Assembly (NCBI RefSeq): GCF_001761325.1
Contig: NZ_CP017478.1
Span: forward strand, 3,121,501-3,185,500
Reading direction: 5' to 3'
Origin: Urechidicola croceus
Lineage (GTDB): Bacteria; Bacteroidota; Bacteroidia; Flavobacteriales; Flavobacteriaceae
DNA length: 64,000 nt
The notes under the pieces were generated by a model. The model saw only the letters and a list, made by a program, of their open reading frames with translations. It did no database searches and was not told the DNA's origin. Shown in pieces: positions 8,048 through 19,380 of the stretch. The stretch's first letter is position 1. Each line of letters begins with the position of its first letter. Made by a program: the position numbers and the translations under genes.

Positions 8048-9160
8048 CTATAATGTATCGATAATTGTACTTATTCGATTTGTAATATCATTAATACTTC
8101 CAACTCCATTTGCGCCAAAGTATTTATTTTGTTTAGCGTAAAAATCCTTTAGAATTGAAGTTTTGGTATTATATTCGTTAAATCGATTTCTAATCTTACT
8201 TTCATCCTGATCGTCAGGTCTTCCACTGGTTTTTCCTCGTTCTAAAAGTCTTTCGACTAATGTATCTTCAGGTACTTCTAATGCAATCATTGCATTAATT
8301 GTTTCTCCTTTTTCTGATAAAAAGGCATCTAATGCTTCCGCTTGAGATGTTGTTCTTGGAAAACCATCAAAAATGAAACCATTTGCATCTGTATTTTTTT
8401 CAACCTCAGCTTTCAACATATTAATTGTAACTTCATCAGGAACTAAATTACCGTGATCCATATAAGACTTTGCTAATAAGCCAAGTTCTGTCTTGTTTTT
8501 TATATTGAAACGGAATACATCACCTGTTGAAATATGTACTAAATTATACTTTTCCTTTAATAAATCTGCTTGAGTCCCTTTACCGGCCCCTGGAGGTCCA
8601 AATAATACGATGTTTGTCATTTTATGTGTTGTTATTTTATATATACTATTTATGTTTCTACCTAAATCATTATAATCTAATCCGTACCCAACAATAAATT
8701 CATCAGGAATTGAAAGTCCAATATAGTCAATGGGTAGTTCTTTTTTAAACACATCTGGTTTAAAAAATAAGGTTGCTATTTTAAGTTTTTTGACATTTTT
8801 ATTTTTAAAAATATCATAAATTTTTTGAAGTGTACCTCCAGTATCAATAATATCTTCTAGAATTACAATTGTTCTCCCAGTTAAATCTTCATTTATACCA
8901 ACCAATTCATTGACTATACCGGTTGTTTCTGTTCCTTGATAAGAGGCTAGTTTTACAAACGAAACCTCGCATGAATATGGGTAAAGGCGAATTAAATCTG
9001 ATACAAACATAAAACACCCATTTAAAATTCCAATGAATATTGGAGTTTCATCTTTACAATCTTCTGCTATTTGATTGGCTAATGTTTTGACAATTAAATC
9101 AATTTTACCCTGATCAATATAGGGTTCAAAATATTTGTCATGTAATTTTATTGTACTCAT
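8048..9160 (-). CDS. adk: Fusion: hypoxanthine phosphoribosyltransferase + adenylate kinase
   Basis: 370 residues that read as two purine enzymes in tandem. Residues 1 to about 178 are a type I phosphoribosyltransferase with the PRPP-binding motif VILEDIIDTGGTL and FVKLASYQGTE, matching hypoxanthine (or guanine) PRT. Residues 181-370 are a complete short-type adenylate kinase: P-loop FGPPGAGKGTQ, NMP-binding STGDVFR, FDGFPRT and RLLERGKTSGRPDDQ. Met181 (codon at 8620-8618) would also be a normal Adk start, so a free Adk could be made by internal initiation. Salvage IMP/GMP synthesis and AMP/ADP balance are thereby linked. I believe the fusion is known in flavobacterial genomes. The gene is followed by obg. 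Confidence 0.93.
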   Translation of the reverse strand: MSTIKLHDKYFEPYIDQGKIDLIVKTLANQIAEDCKDETPIFIGILNGCFMFVSDLIRLYPYSCEVSFVKLASYQGTETTGIVNELVGINEDLTGRTIVILEDIIDTGGTLQKIYDIFKNKNVKKLKIATLFFKPDVFKKELPIDYIGLSIPDEFIVGYGLDYNDLGRNINSIYKITTHKMTNIVLFGPPGAGKGTQADLLKEKYNLVHISTGDVFRFNIKNKTELGLLAKSYMDHGNLVPDEVTINMLKAEVEKNTDANGFIFDGFPRTTSQAEALDAFLSEKGETINAMIALEVPEDTLVERLLERGKTSGRPDDQDESKIRNRFNEYNTKTSILKDFYAKQNKYFGANGVGSINDITNRISTIIDTL

Positions 9161-9187
9161 AATTTATTTAACAGAATGCAAAAATAA

Positions 9188-9217
9188 CAAAAACCGCCTC
9201 AAAATGAGACGGTTTCA
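9188..9217 (-). terminator. Rho-independent terminator of secDF
   Basis: On the minus strand AAACCGTCTC and GAGGCGGTTT pair across a five-base loop, with one G-U wobble, followed by TTTTTG. It lies between the secDF stop and the HPRT-Adk start. Confidence 0.75.
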
Positions 9218-9237
9218 GATGTTATTTAAAAAGGAAA

Positions 9238-12186
9238 TTATTTTTTCCCTTGTTCTAATTTTTTTGTTGTGTCATACATTATTGGTGAAGCAATAAATAA
9301 TGATGAATATGTACCAACTAATACTCCAATAATTAGCGCAAACATAAATCCTCTAATTGAGTCTCCACCAAATAAGAAGATTGCAAGTAATACTACAAGA
9401 GTTGTGATTGATGTATTGATAGTTCTACCAAGTGTATTGCTTAATGCATTGTTTACTACTTTAGAATATTTCCAAGAAGAATGCTCTTTAGCATACTCTC
9501 TAATTCTATCAAATATTACCACAGTATCATTTAATGAATAACCAACCACTGTTAAAATTGCAGCGATAAATGATTGTCCAATTTCCATATCAAAAGGCAT
9601 AATTTTGTAAAAAATTGAGAAAATAGCTAATACAATTAATACATCATGAAATACTGCTACAACAGCACCTAAACTAAATTGCCATTTTCTAAATCTAAAC
9701 AAAATATATAAGAATACTACAAGTAATGACCCAAATATTGCCCAACCAGCAGCAGTTTTAATATCATCTGCAATTGTAGGTTCAACTTTAATAGAACTCA
9801 TTATTCCAGTTGTTTGACCATCATAACCTCCTTTAAATGAATCAAAAGTAGTTCCGCTAGGTAAGTGAGATTGTAAACCTGTAAATAATAATTCTCTGAT
9901 TTCATCATCTATTTCATTACCATCTTCTTCAATCTTGAATTTAGTAGTAATTTTTAATTGAGAATCTTCACCGTACGTTTTAACTTCTGGAGCATCTCCA
10001 AAAGCACCTTTTAAAGTTTCAGCAACTTCAGTAGCGCTTGTAGGTTGGTCAAATTTAACTACATATGAACGACCTCCAATGAAGTCAACACCGTAGTTTA
10101 ATTTATTTGTAACTAATGAAACAATACCTGCAAGAATTATTAAACCAGAAATTGCATATGCTATTTTACGGTTTTTTAAGAAGTCAATATTGATATTATT
10201 GAACCAGTTTTTAGTAATATTAGTATTAAATGTTAAAGTGTTTCCTCTATTCACATACCAGTCTAAAACAATTCTTGTAATAAATACTGCTGTAAAGAAT
10301 GAAGTAACAATACCTAACATTAAAGTGTAAGCAAATCCTTTAATAGGTCCTGTTCCGAATACAAATAAAATAACTCCCGTTAAGAAAGTAGTAACATTGG
10401 CATCTAATATTGCTGATAAAGCTCCTTTGAAACTAAATCCACCTGCGATTGCTTCTTTAATTCCTTTTCCATTAGAAAGTTCTTCTTTTATTCTTTCAAA
10501 TATAATTACGTTTGCATCTACTGACATACCTATTGTTAAGATAATACCAGCAATTCCAGGTAATGTTAATACGGCACCAAATGATGCTAACCAACCGAAA
10601 AGGAATAAAATGTTCACTGCTAAAGCTATGTTTGCAAAAAATCCTGCTTTACCATAATAGAATACCATCCAAAGTAAAACTAAGATTAACGCCAATCCAA
10701 ATGAACGGAAACTACTGTTAATTGCTTTTTGACCTAATGATGGTCCTACTACTTCAGACTGAATAATATGTGCAGCAGCAGGTAACTTTCCTGCTTTTAA
10801 AACGTTGGCTAAATCTTGTGCTTCTGTTAATGACATGTTTCCACCAGAAATAGACGTTCTACCAGTAATAATAGGGTCGTTAACTCTCGGTGCAGTATGT
10901 ACTTCGTTATCTAAAACTACAGCAACAAATTTACCTTGATTTTCAGTTGTCATTTTACCCCAAAGTCTTGAGCCAAAACTATTCATAGTCATGCTCACTT
11001 CTGGGCTTGTTCCTAATTGATCATAAGATTGTACAGCATCTTCAATAACATCTCCTTCAATTGGAGCTATATCTTGACGGTTTGATTTTATAGCGTATAA
11101 ACCTAATACTTCACCGTTTGGTTTTGCATCCCATAAGAACTTTGTGTAACGCATTTCAGTAGGTAAGTACTGTCTAGCTTCTAATAAAAACTTATTTACT
11201 CTTGCTGTATCAACAATGGCAGCTTGACCAATCAATGAACTTTCTTGTGCTTGGTTTACAGCAATATTTGGATATAAATAGGCAAATAATCTATTTTGTC
11301 TTTTTGGTGCAGTAATTGAGTCAGAAACATCTCCTAATAAATCTTCTAATTTATCAGTAGCTGTTGAATCTTTTACTTCTTCAGTTTCACTGACAATTGC
11401 AGTTTTAGCATCTGCTTCGTATAAAAAGTTTTGAATTTCAGAATTAGAATAAACTTCCCAGAACTGTAATTCGGCAGTACTTTGTAATAATTTTTTTACA
11501 CGGTCAATATCTTGTGCTCCTGGTAATTCAATTAAGATTCTTCCTGAATTTCCAATTCTTTGAATGTTTGGTTGTGTAACACCAAATTTGTCAATACGAC
11601 TTCTTAATACTTGAAAAGCAGTAGATATTGAAGCATTGATTTCGCTTTCAATCACTGGTTTTACATCACTATTAGAACTTTCAAAATTGAATTTTTCTTG
11701 AAATGATTTGTTACCAAAAATTGATGGATCACTTAACTTAACTGTTCCAGCGCTTGCTTTTTCAAATTCTTTGTAGAAAAGGTCAAAGAAAGTTTCGTTG
11801 CTATTTTTTTGTGCTAGAGTTGCTGCATCTAATGCTTGATTAAATACAGGGTTTTTCGAATTGTTTGAAAGACCAATTAAGATATCTTTTACAGATACTT
11901 GTAAGATAGCGTTGATACCACCTTTTAAATCTAAACCTAAGTTTAAAACTTTGTCTTTAACGTCGTTGTAAGTAAATCTACCTAAAAGAATAGTGTCATT
12001 TGCAACTGAATCTAAATAAGATCTTTCAAATTTTGCTATTTGCCTAGCATCACCTTCTGCTTTTTCAATAGCAAATTTATTTGCCTTTTTCTCCACTCCA
12101 TTTGCGAACCAAGTAAATGATAATTGGTACAAACTCACTATTCCGAAAAGGATAGCAAATAACTTAATAAGTCCTTTGTTTTGCAT
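9238..12186 (-). CDS. secDF: Protein translocase subunit SecDF (fused)
   Basis: 982 residues. SecD forms the N-terminal two thirds: one N-terminal helix, the LGLDLKGGINAILQV motif, a large periplasmic domain with QVLRSRIDKFGVTQPNI, and the membrane block AGIILTIGMSVDANVIIFERIKEEL. SecF follows, with LNYGVDFIGGRSYVVKF and VVGYSLNDTVVIFDRIRE. The protein uses proton motive force to help Sec-dependent export complete. Fused SecDF of about 1000 residues is normal in Bacteroidota. It is transcribed alone, with a terminator downstream. Confidence 0.97.
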   Translation of the reverse strand: MQNKGLIKLFAILFGIVSLYQLSFTWFANGVEKKANKFAIEKAEGDARQIAKFERSYLDSVANDTILLGRFTYNDVKDKVLNLGLDLKGGINAILQVSVKDILIGLSNNSKNPVFNQALDAATLAQKNSNETFFDLFYKEFEKASAGTVKLSDPSIFGNKSFQEKFNFESSNSDVKPVIESEINASISTAFQVLRSRIDKFGVTQPNIQRIGNSGRILIELPGAQDIDRVKKLLQSTAELQFWEVYSNSEIQNFLYEADAKTAIVSETEEVKDSTATDKLEDLLGDVSDSITAPKRQNRLFAYLYPNIAVNQAQESSLIGQAAIVDTARVNKFLLEARQYLPTEMRYTKFLWDAKPNGEVLGLYAIKSNRQDIAPIEGDVIEDAVQSYDQLGTSPEVSMTMNSFGSRLWGKMTTENQGKFVAVVLDNEVHTAPRVNDPIITGRTSISGGNMSLTEAQDLANVLKAGKLPAAAHIIQSEVVGPSLGQKAINSSFRSFGLALILVLLWMVFYYGKAGFFANIALAVNILFLFGWLASFGAVLTLPGIAGIILTIGMSVDANVIIFERIKEELSNGKGIKEAIAGGFSFKGALSAILDANVTTFLTGVILFVFGTGPIKGFAYTLMLGIVTSFFTAVFITRIVLDWYVNRGNTLTFNTNITKNWFNNINIDFLKNRKIAYAISGLIILAGIVSLVTNKLNYGVDFIGGRSYVVKFDQPTSATEVAETLKGAFGDAPEVKTYGEDSQLKITTKFKIEEDGNEIDDEIRELLFTGLQSHLPSGTTFDSFKGGYDGQTTGIMSSIKVEPTIADDIKTAAGWAIFGSLLVVFLYILFRFRKWQFSLGAVVAVFHDVLIVLAIFSIFYKIMPFDMEIGQSFIAAILTVVGYSLNDTVVIFDRIREYAKEHSSWKYSKVVNNALSNTLGRTINTSITTLVVLLAIFLFGGDSIRGFMFALIIGVLVGTYSSLFIASPIMYDTTKKLEQGKK

Positions 12187-12302
12187 TCTTTTTTAATTTA
12201 ATTCTCTTAATTTTTATTAAACGTGCAAATATATAATTTCAAATATGAAAAGCCAATGTTTTTTGATAAAAGTTCAGAGAAGCTATATTTCTGATAGTGA
12301 TT

Positions 12303-13403
12303 CTATAAGTTTTTGAAAAAGGGCATCAACATACGAGCCATTTCTTTATGTTCTTTTATTTCTGGATGAAAACCACAGCCAGTTGGAACCACATTATCGA
12401 ACTTAAAAATTGATATTGATTTCTCTGGATTTTCAGTTTTAAAATATTCTTTTATTCTATTTAAACACTTATTGAAAATTACATTATTTTCTCCTGTTAC
12501 CATTGGACTATCCAAAAGTGCTATTTTGGCTTGTGGATACTTGCTTATTATTACTTTTAAAAAATCGATATAGGCTTCAACATAAGCATTTTGGTCAAAT
12601 GGAAGCCTTTCTTTAACTCCGTCTCCGTTTGAAAAATCATTTGTTCCTAGGCATATGCTTACAATATCAGGAGTGAAACTTTTAAAATTGTAAGGTTTTG
12701 ATGTGTTTTTATTTAGATATAAATTTTCATAAACTTCGGGCATTATAGGCTCTTCTCCTTTTACTGAATTCCAATTTCTGTATATGCCAATTCCTGAAAC
12801 TGAACTTAATAATACATCGGCATTTAACTCTCGGCCTAAAATAGTTGCGTATGAAAAATAAGCATTTGATTGGTCGTAATATTGACTATCTCCACCACAA
12901 GGAATTGATGTGTCAGATGCTGCAGCACAGGTGATAGAGTCGCCTATAAATTCAATTTTTACTATCGAAGTATTTTTAACTTTTTTAACACTTTCAGCAT
13001 TAAATCCTCCAAATACTATGTCACCTGTACTTGCTTCTGTAGCCTTGTAAATTGATACAGTTTGTTCTGTTTTTGTAGGGTTTAATTCAATTTTGTAAGC
13101 TTTTAAGGTGTCTTTTTCTACAAATAATTTTTTTAAGTATTTACCATCAACCTCAATAGAAACGTAGTTGTTTTGGTTGGCATTGTTTTTTAAATATACT
13201 TCGCAGGTGTTTCCAATTATTTTAGTTGTTATAGATGATGCAGAGCCAATTAAAATAACCGAGTTCTCTAATTTTTCAACTCTGCCTTTGTAAGTTAAAT
13301 TTTCGTTTGCTACATCAATTTTTTCTACAGTAGAATTCTCTTTACAACTTGTTATCAAAATAAGTAAAAGTAGTGTGGATGTTAATTTTAGAATAGTGTT
13401 CAT
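12303..13403 (-). CDS. SGNH-hydrolase lipoprotein, CE2-like carbohydrate esterase
   Basis: 366 residues with a lipoprotein signal (LLLLILITSC, then KENS). Residues about 30-150 form a beta-rich N-terminal domain; from about 155 an SGNH hydrolase follows, with block I IEFIGDSITCAAASD (nucleophile Ser), the Asn block CLGTNDFSNGDG, and the C-terminal GCGFHPEIKEHKEMA, where His is the catalytic base. The combination of a jelly-roll domain before the SGNH domain is that of carbohydrate esterase family 2, which deacetylates plant or algal polysaccharides. It is probably anchored on the outer membrane or in the periplasm. It lies four bases after alkB, but a metabolic link is not obvious. Confidence 0.85.
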   Translation of the reverse strand: MNTILKLTSTLLLLILITSCKENSTVEKIDVANENLTYKGRVEKLENSVILIGSASSITTKIIGNTCEVYLKNNANQNNYVSIEVDGKYLKKLFVEKDTLKAYKIELNPTKTEQTVSIYKATEASTGDIVFGGFNAESVKKVKNTSIVKIEFIGDSITCAAASDTSIPCGGDSQYYDQSNAYFSYATILGRELNADVLLSSVSGIGIYRNWNSVKGEEPIMPEVYENLYLNKNTSKPYNFKSFTPDIVSICLGTNDFSNGDGVKERLPFDQNAYVEAYIDFLKVIISKYPQAKIALLDSPMVTGENNVIFNKCLNRIKEYFKTENPEKSISIFKFDNVVPTGCGFHPEIKEHKEMARMLMPFFKNL

Positions 13404-13407
13404 TTTT

Positions 13408-14451
13408 TTAATGTTCAGTTTGGTATTTATTTAGTTGTTTGTTCATTATTTTAAACCATAAAGGTGGAATTAGTGCAAGTAACATCATTCCTGGATAGCC
13501 AGTATACATTTGAGGTGATCCTTTATGAGAATCTAAAATTTGATAATGTTTATTTGCTCTATGATGATGATCTGAATGTCTTGAAAGTTCAAATAGTAGG
13601 ATTCGACCAACAATATGATCTGAATTCCAAGAGTGCTTTGGTGTTACCACTTCATAGCGGCCGCTTTTTTTCTTTTTACGAAGTAAACCATAATGCTCAA
13701 TATAATTTACTGTTTCTAAAAGTAAAATGCCAATTAGAGAAACAGTTAAGAACAAAATTAGAATTTGAAATCCGTAATAAAAATAAATAGTGGTAAGTAA
13801 TATTATTTGTAATATAGTATACACAAGCATTCTATTATTGATAGAGAAAACTGTTTTTTTTTGAATCTTCAATTTCTTTTTTTCTAACTGCCATGCTTGG
13901 ATATAACTTCCTATTTGTGATCTAAACCAAAATGTAAATAGCCACTCATTTTTTCGAGCAGTCGCTGGGTCTTCAGGTGTTGCAACATTAAAATGATGTC
14001 CGCTATTATGATATGGTAAGAAATGAGTTTCAAGAGAAGTCATTAATAGTATTTCGCCCAACAGTTGTTCGAATCGATTTTCAGTTCTATGTCCTAATTC
14101 ATGACCAACATTAATTCCAAAAACGCCACACATTACGCCCATAGATAGTATTCTTCCTATATAATCAACGGTTGACAATTCTTCTTGAATTGTGTTGAAA
14201 AATAGGAGTAATGCACCAATTTGAATAGGAACCATAATATAAAGCATGAAATTATAATAAGGATTTTTATTGGCTAATTCAGCTTCAACTTCATCCATAT
14301 TAGTATGATCTGGTTTAAATACTAGTTCTAACAAGGGAACAAATCCAAAGGCAATTATTACTGGAAGGTAAGTAAGTAAACCTTTGGAATTAAAAGAAAT
14401 GTAAGTTGCAATAGGTATAATAAGTATTGCTAAATATTTTAATTTTTTCAA
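13408..14451 (-). CDS. alkB: Alkane 1-monooxygenase (AlkB-type)
   Basis: 347 residues with about six membrane helices and all the di-iron histidine boxes of integral-membrane alkane hydroxylases: NVGHELGHRTE, HNSGHHFNVATPEDPATAR, NYIEHYG and LSRHSDHHHRANKHY. It would hydroxylate terminal methyl groups of medium-chain alkanes or fatty acids at the inner membrane, using electrons from rubredoxin or ferredoxin. No rubredoxin gene is next to it. AlkB homologues are common in marine Flavobacteriaceae. A 163-residue plus-strand frame overlapping the region between alkB and mdh is a shadow. Confidence 0.93.
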   Translation of the reverse strand: MKKLKYLAILIIPIATYISFNSKGLLTYLPVIIAFGFVPLLELVFKPDHTNMDEVEAELANKNPYYNFMLYIMVPIQIGALLLFFNTIQEELSTVDYIGRILSMGVMCGVFGINVGHELGHRTENRFEQLLGEILLMTSLETHFLPYHNSGHHFNVATPEDPATARKNEWLFTFWFRSQIGSYIQAWQLEKKKLKIQKKTVFSINNRMLVYTILQIILLTTIYFYYGFQILILFLTVSLIGILLLETVNYIEHYGLLRKKKKSGRYEVVTPKHSWNSDHIVGRILLFELSRHSDHHHRANKHYQILDSHKGSPQMYTGYPGMMLLALIPPLWFKIMNKQLNKYQTEH

Positions 14452-14487
14452 GTTAGTTTTGGCTTTGTGTAAATATACGCATAAAAC

Positions 14488-14521
14488 AAAAAAACCTCCA
14501 AGAACTTTCTTGGAGGTTTTT
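14488..14521 (-). terminator. Rho-independent terminator of mdh
   Basis: Near-perfect arms ACCTCCAAGAA and TTCTTGGAGGT with A- and T-runs on both sides, immediately downstream of mdh and upstream of alkB. On the minus strand the T-run is eight bases. Confidence 0.9.
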
Positions 14522-14544
14522 AATGTTTTTAGAAAACGAAAATC

Positions 14545-15471
14545 TTATAACTCTAAAAGACCATTAGTTTTCTTAACACCTTCGGCACTTTCGGTAAGTT
14601 TTGCTTTTTCAGCAGCATCTAATTCAATTTCAACGATTTTTTCAATTCCGTCTTTTCCTAAAACTACAGGAACTCCAATTGATAAACCATTTAATCCGTA
14701 TTCACCTTCTAATAAAGCCGAACAAGGGAATATTTTTTTAGAATCCAAAGCAATTGCTTTTACCATTTCTGATACTGCTGCTCCAGGAGCATACCAAGCA
14801 CTTGTTCCTAACAATCCAGTTAATGTTGCCCCACCAACTTTGGTGTCGGCAGCAACTTGCTCTAATCTTTCTTCTGATAAAAATTCAGAAACTTTCACAC
14901 TATTTCTTGCCGCAAGTCTAGTTAATGGAACCATTCCTTTATCACTATGACCTCCAATTACCATTCCGTCTACATCAGAAATTGGTGCACCTAATGCTTC
15001 TGCCAATCTATATTTGAAACGTGCAGAATCTAATGCTCCACCCATTCCAATAATTTTATTTTTAGGTAATCCAGTCGTTTTGTGTACTAAATATGTCATG
15101 GTATCCATAGGGTTACTTACAACTATAATAGTCACATTTGGAGAATGTTTAATTAATCCTTGAGAAACTGATTTTACAATTCCTGCATTGATACCTATTA
15201 ATTCTTCACGAGTCATTCCTGGTTTACGAGGAATTCCACTAGTTATAACTGCTACATCACTACCTGCAGTTTTAGAATAATCATTTGTGCTACCAACTAT
15301 TTTAGTGTCAAAACCATTTAAAGAAGCTGTTTGCATTAAATCCATTGCTTTACCTTCAGCAAAACCCTCTTTAATGTCTAGTATTACAACTTCTGATGCG
15401 AAATCTTTAATTGCAATATATTCTGCACAACTTGCTCCTACTGCTCCTGCACCTACTACTGTTACTTTCAT
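14545..15471 (-). CDS. mdh: Malate dehydrogenase
   Basis: 308 residues, cytoplasmic, interconverts malate and oxaloacetate with NAD in the TCA cycle. Rossmann motif VTVVGAGAVGASCAEYIA at the start, substrate-loop arginines in GIPRKPGMTREELI, the VVSNPMDTMTYL block and the catalytic His in IGGHSDKGMVPLTRLA. Length and motifs place it in the LDH-like malate dehydrogenase group common in Bacteroidota. It follows gyrB by 22 bases in the same direction, so the two may share a transcript, and it is closed by a strong terminator. Confidence 0.97.
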   Translation of the reverse strand: MKVTVVGAGAVGASCAEYIAIKDFASEVVILDIKEGFAEGKAMDLMQTASLNGFDTKIVGSTNDYSKTAGSDVAVITSGIPRKPGMTREELIGINAGIVKSVSQGLIKHSPNVTIIVVSNPMDTMTYLVHKTTGLPKNKIIGMGGALDSARFKYRLAEALGAPISDVDGMVIGGHSDKGMVPLTRLAARNSVKVSEFLSEERLEQVAADTKVGGATLTGLLGTSAWYAPGAAVSEMVKAIALDSKKIFPCSALLEGEYGLNGLSIGVPVVLGKDGIEKIVEIELDAAEKAKLTESAEGVKKTNGLLEL

Positions 15472-15493
15472 TTTCTTTTATTTTAAATTTATT

Positions 15494-17805
<2,312 letters not shown>

Positions 17806-19338
17806 ATGCAACACAAAGTACTTATTTTAGATTTCGGATCGCAGTTTACACAACTTATTGCGCGTAGAGTTAGGGAACTCAACATATACTGCGAAATACA
17901 CCCATTTAATAGTAAAAAGTTTAACGTATCAGATTTTAAAGCTGTCATCCTTTCCGGAAGTCCACATTCTGTGAGAAGTGAAAATGCTCCTCAACCAAAT
18001 TTATCTGAAATTAAAGGAAAACTACCCTTATTGGGAGTTTGCTATGGTGCTCAATATTTAGCCCATTTTTATGATGGTGAAGTTGGCGCGTCAAATACCA
18101 GAGAATACGGTAGAGCAAATTTATCTTTTATTGATTCAACAGAACTGTTGTTTGAAGGGATAGGAGAAGGGAGTCAAGTATGGATGAGCCATAGTGATAC
18201 AATTTTAGAGTTACCTTCTAATTATAAAAAAATTGCAAGCACACATGATGTAGATAATGCTGCTTATAAAATTGAAGGAGAAAATACCTATGCAATTCAA
18301 TTTCATCCAGAAGTTTATCATTCTACAGATGGAACGAAATTATTAGAAAATTTCTTAATAAAAATTGCTGGATTAAATCAAGATTGGACACCAGATTCTT
18401 TTGTTGATACGACTGTTCAGTCTTTAAAAGATAAAATTGGAAATGATAAAGTTGTTTTAGGGCTTTCGGGTGGGGTTGATTCTACAGTAGCCGCTGTATT
18501 ATTAGATAAAGCTATTGGAGAAAATTTACATTGTATATTTGTTAATAATGGTTTACTTCGTAAAGATGAGTTTCAAAGTGTACTTGACCAATACGAGGGG
18601 ATGGGTCTTAATGTTAAAGGAGTTGATGCTTCGGCACGTTTTTTGTCTGAATTGAAAGGTGAAAGTGATCCTGAGAAAAAACGTAAAATAATAGGTAGAG
18701 TATTTATTGAAGTTTTTGATGATGAATCACATAAAATTAAAGATGTGAAATGGTTGGCCCAAGGAACTATTTATCCTGATGTAATTGAATCAGTTTCTGC
18801 AACAGGTGGCCCAAGCGCAACTATTAAAAGTCATCATAATGTAGGTGGACTACCAGATTTTATGAAGTTAAAAGTTGTGGAACCATTGCGTATGATTTTT
18901 AAAGATGAAGTAAGAAGAGTTGGTAAGTCAATGGGGATTGATGCTGAATTATTAGGGCGACATCCTTTTCCTGGACCAGGATTGGCGATTAGAATTTTAG
19001 GAGATATTACAGAAGAAAAAGTACGTATATTACAAGAAGTTGATGCTATTTTTATTAATGGCTTGAAAAAGTGGGATTTGTATAATGATGTGTGGCAAGC
19101 AGGAGCAATGCTATTGCCAGTAAACTCTGTTGGTGTTATGGGTGATGAGCGTACTTATGAAAAGTGTGTGGCTTTAAGAGCAGTTGAATCGGTTGATGGT
19201 ATGACGGCAGATTGGGTAAACTTACCATATAAATTTTTGCAAGAAACATCAAATAAAATAATAAATAATGTAAAAGGCGTTAATAGAGTAGTGTATGACA
19301 TTAGTTCAAAACCGCCAGCAACTATAGAATGGGAGTAA
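17806..19338 (+). CDS. guaA: GMP synthase (glutamine-hydrolysing)
   Basis: 510 residues; converts XMP to GMP. The glutamine amidotransferase domain (about 1-190) has the nucleophile in [10 protein letters not shown] and the His/Glu pair in QFHPEVYHS. The ATP pyrophosphatase domain begins with the PP-loop [10 protein letters not shown], and the C-terminal dimerisation domain holds [14 protein letters not shown] and the ending PPATIEWE. I chose the ATG at 17806 ([18 protein letters not shown]) over the upstream TTG at 17800, because the protein family starts here and a -7-like TATTTTTG ends at 17802. Confidence 0.97.
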   Translation: MQHKVLILDFGSQFTQLIARRVRELNIYCEIHPFNSKKFNVSDFKAVILSGSPHSVRSENAPQPNLSEIKGKLPLLGVCYGAQYLAHFYDGEVGASNTREYGRANLSFIDSTELLFEGIGEGSQVWMSHSDTILELPSNYKKIASTHDVDNAAYKIEGENTYAIQFHPEVYHSTDGTKLLENFLIKIAGLNQDWTPDSFVDTTVQSLKDKIGNDKVVLGLSGGVDSTVAAVLLDKAIGENLHCIFVNNGLLRKDEFQSVLDQYEGMGLNVKGVDASARFLSELKGESDPEKKRKIIGRVFIEVFDDESHKIKDVKWLAQGTIYPDVIESVSATGGPSATIKSHHNVGGLPDFMKLKVVEPLRMIFKDEVRRVGKSMGIDAELLGRHPFPGPGLAIRILGDITEEKVRILQEVDAIFINGLKKWDLYNDVWQAGAMLLPVNSVGVMGDERTYEKCVALRAVESVDGMTADWVNLPYKFLQETSNKIINNVKGVNRVVYDISSKPPATIEWE

Positions 19339-19380
19339 ACCTGTTTTTGGTAAAAAAAATAGTTGCGAAATATTAATGAT

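Noticed and set aside
14459-14950. 163-residue plus-strand frame across the mdh end
   Set aside because: It is antisense to mdh, whose reading is certain, and covers the terminator; composition is that of a shadow frame.
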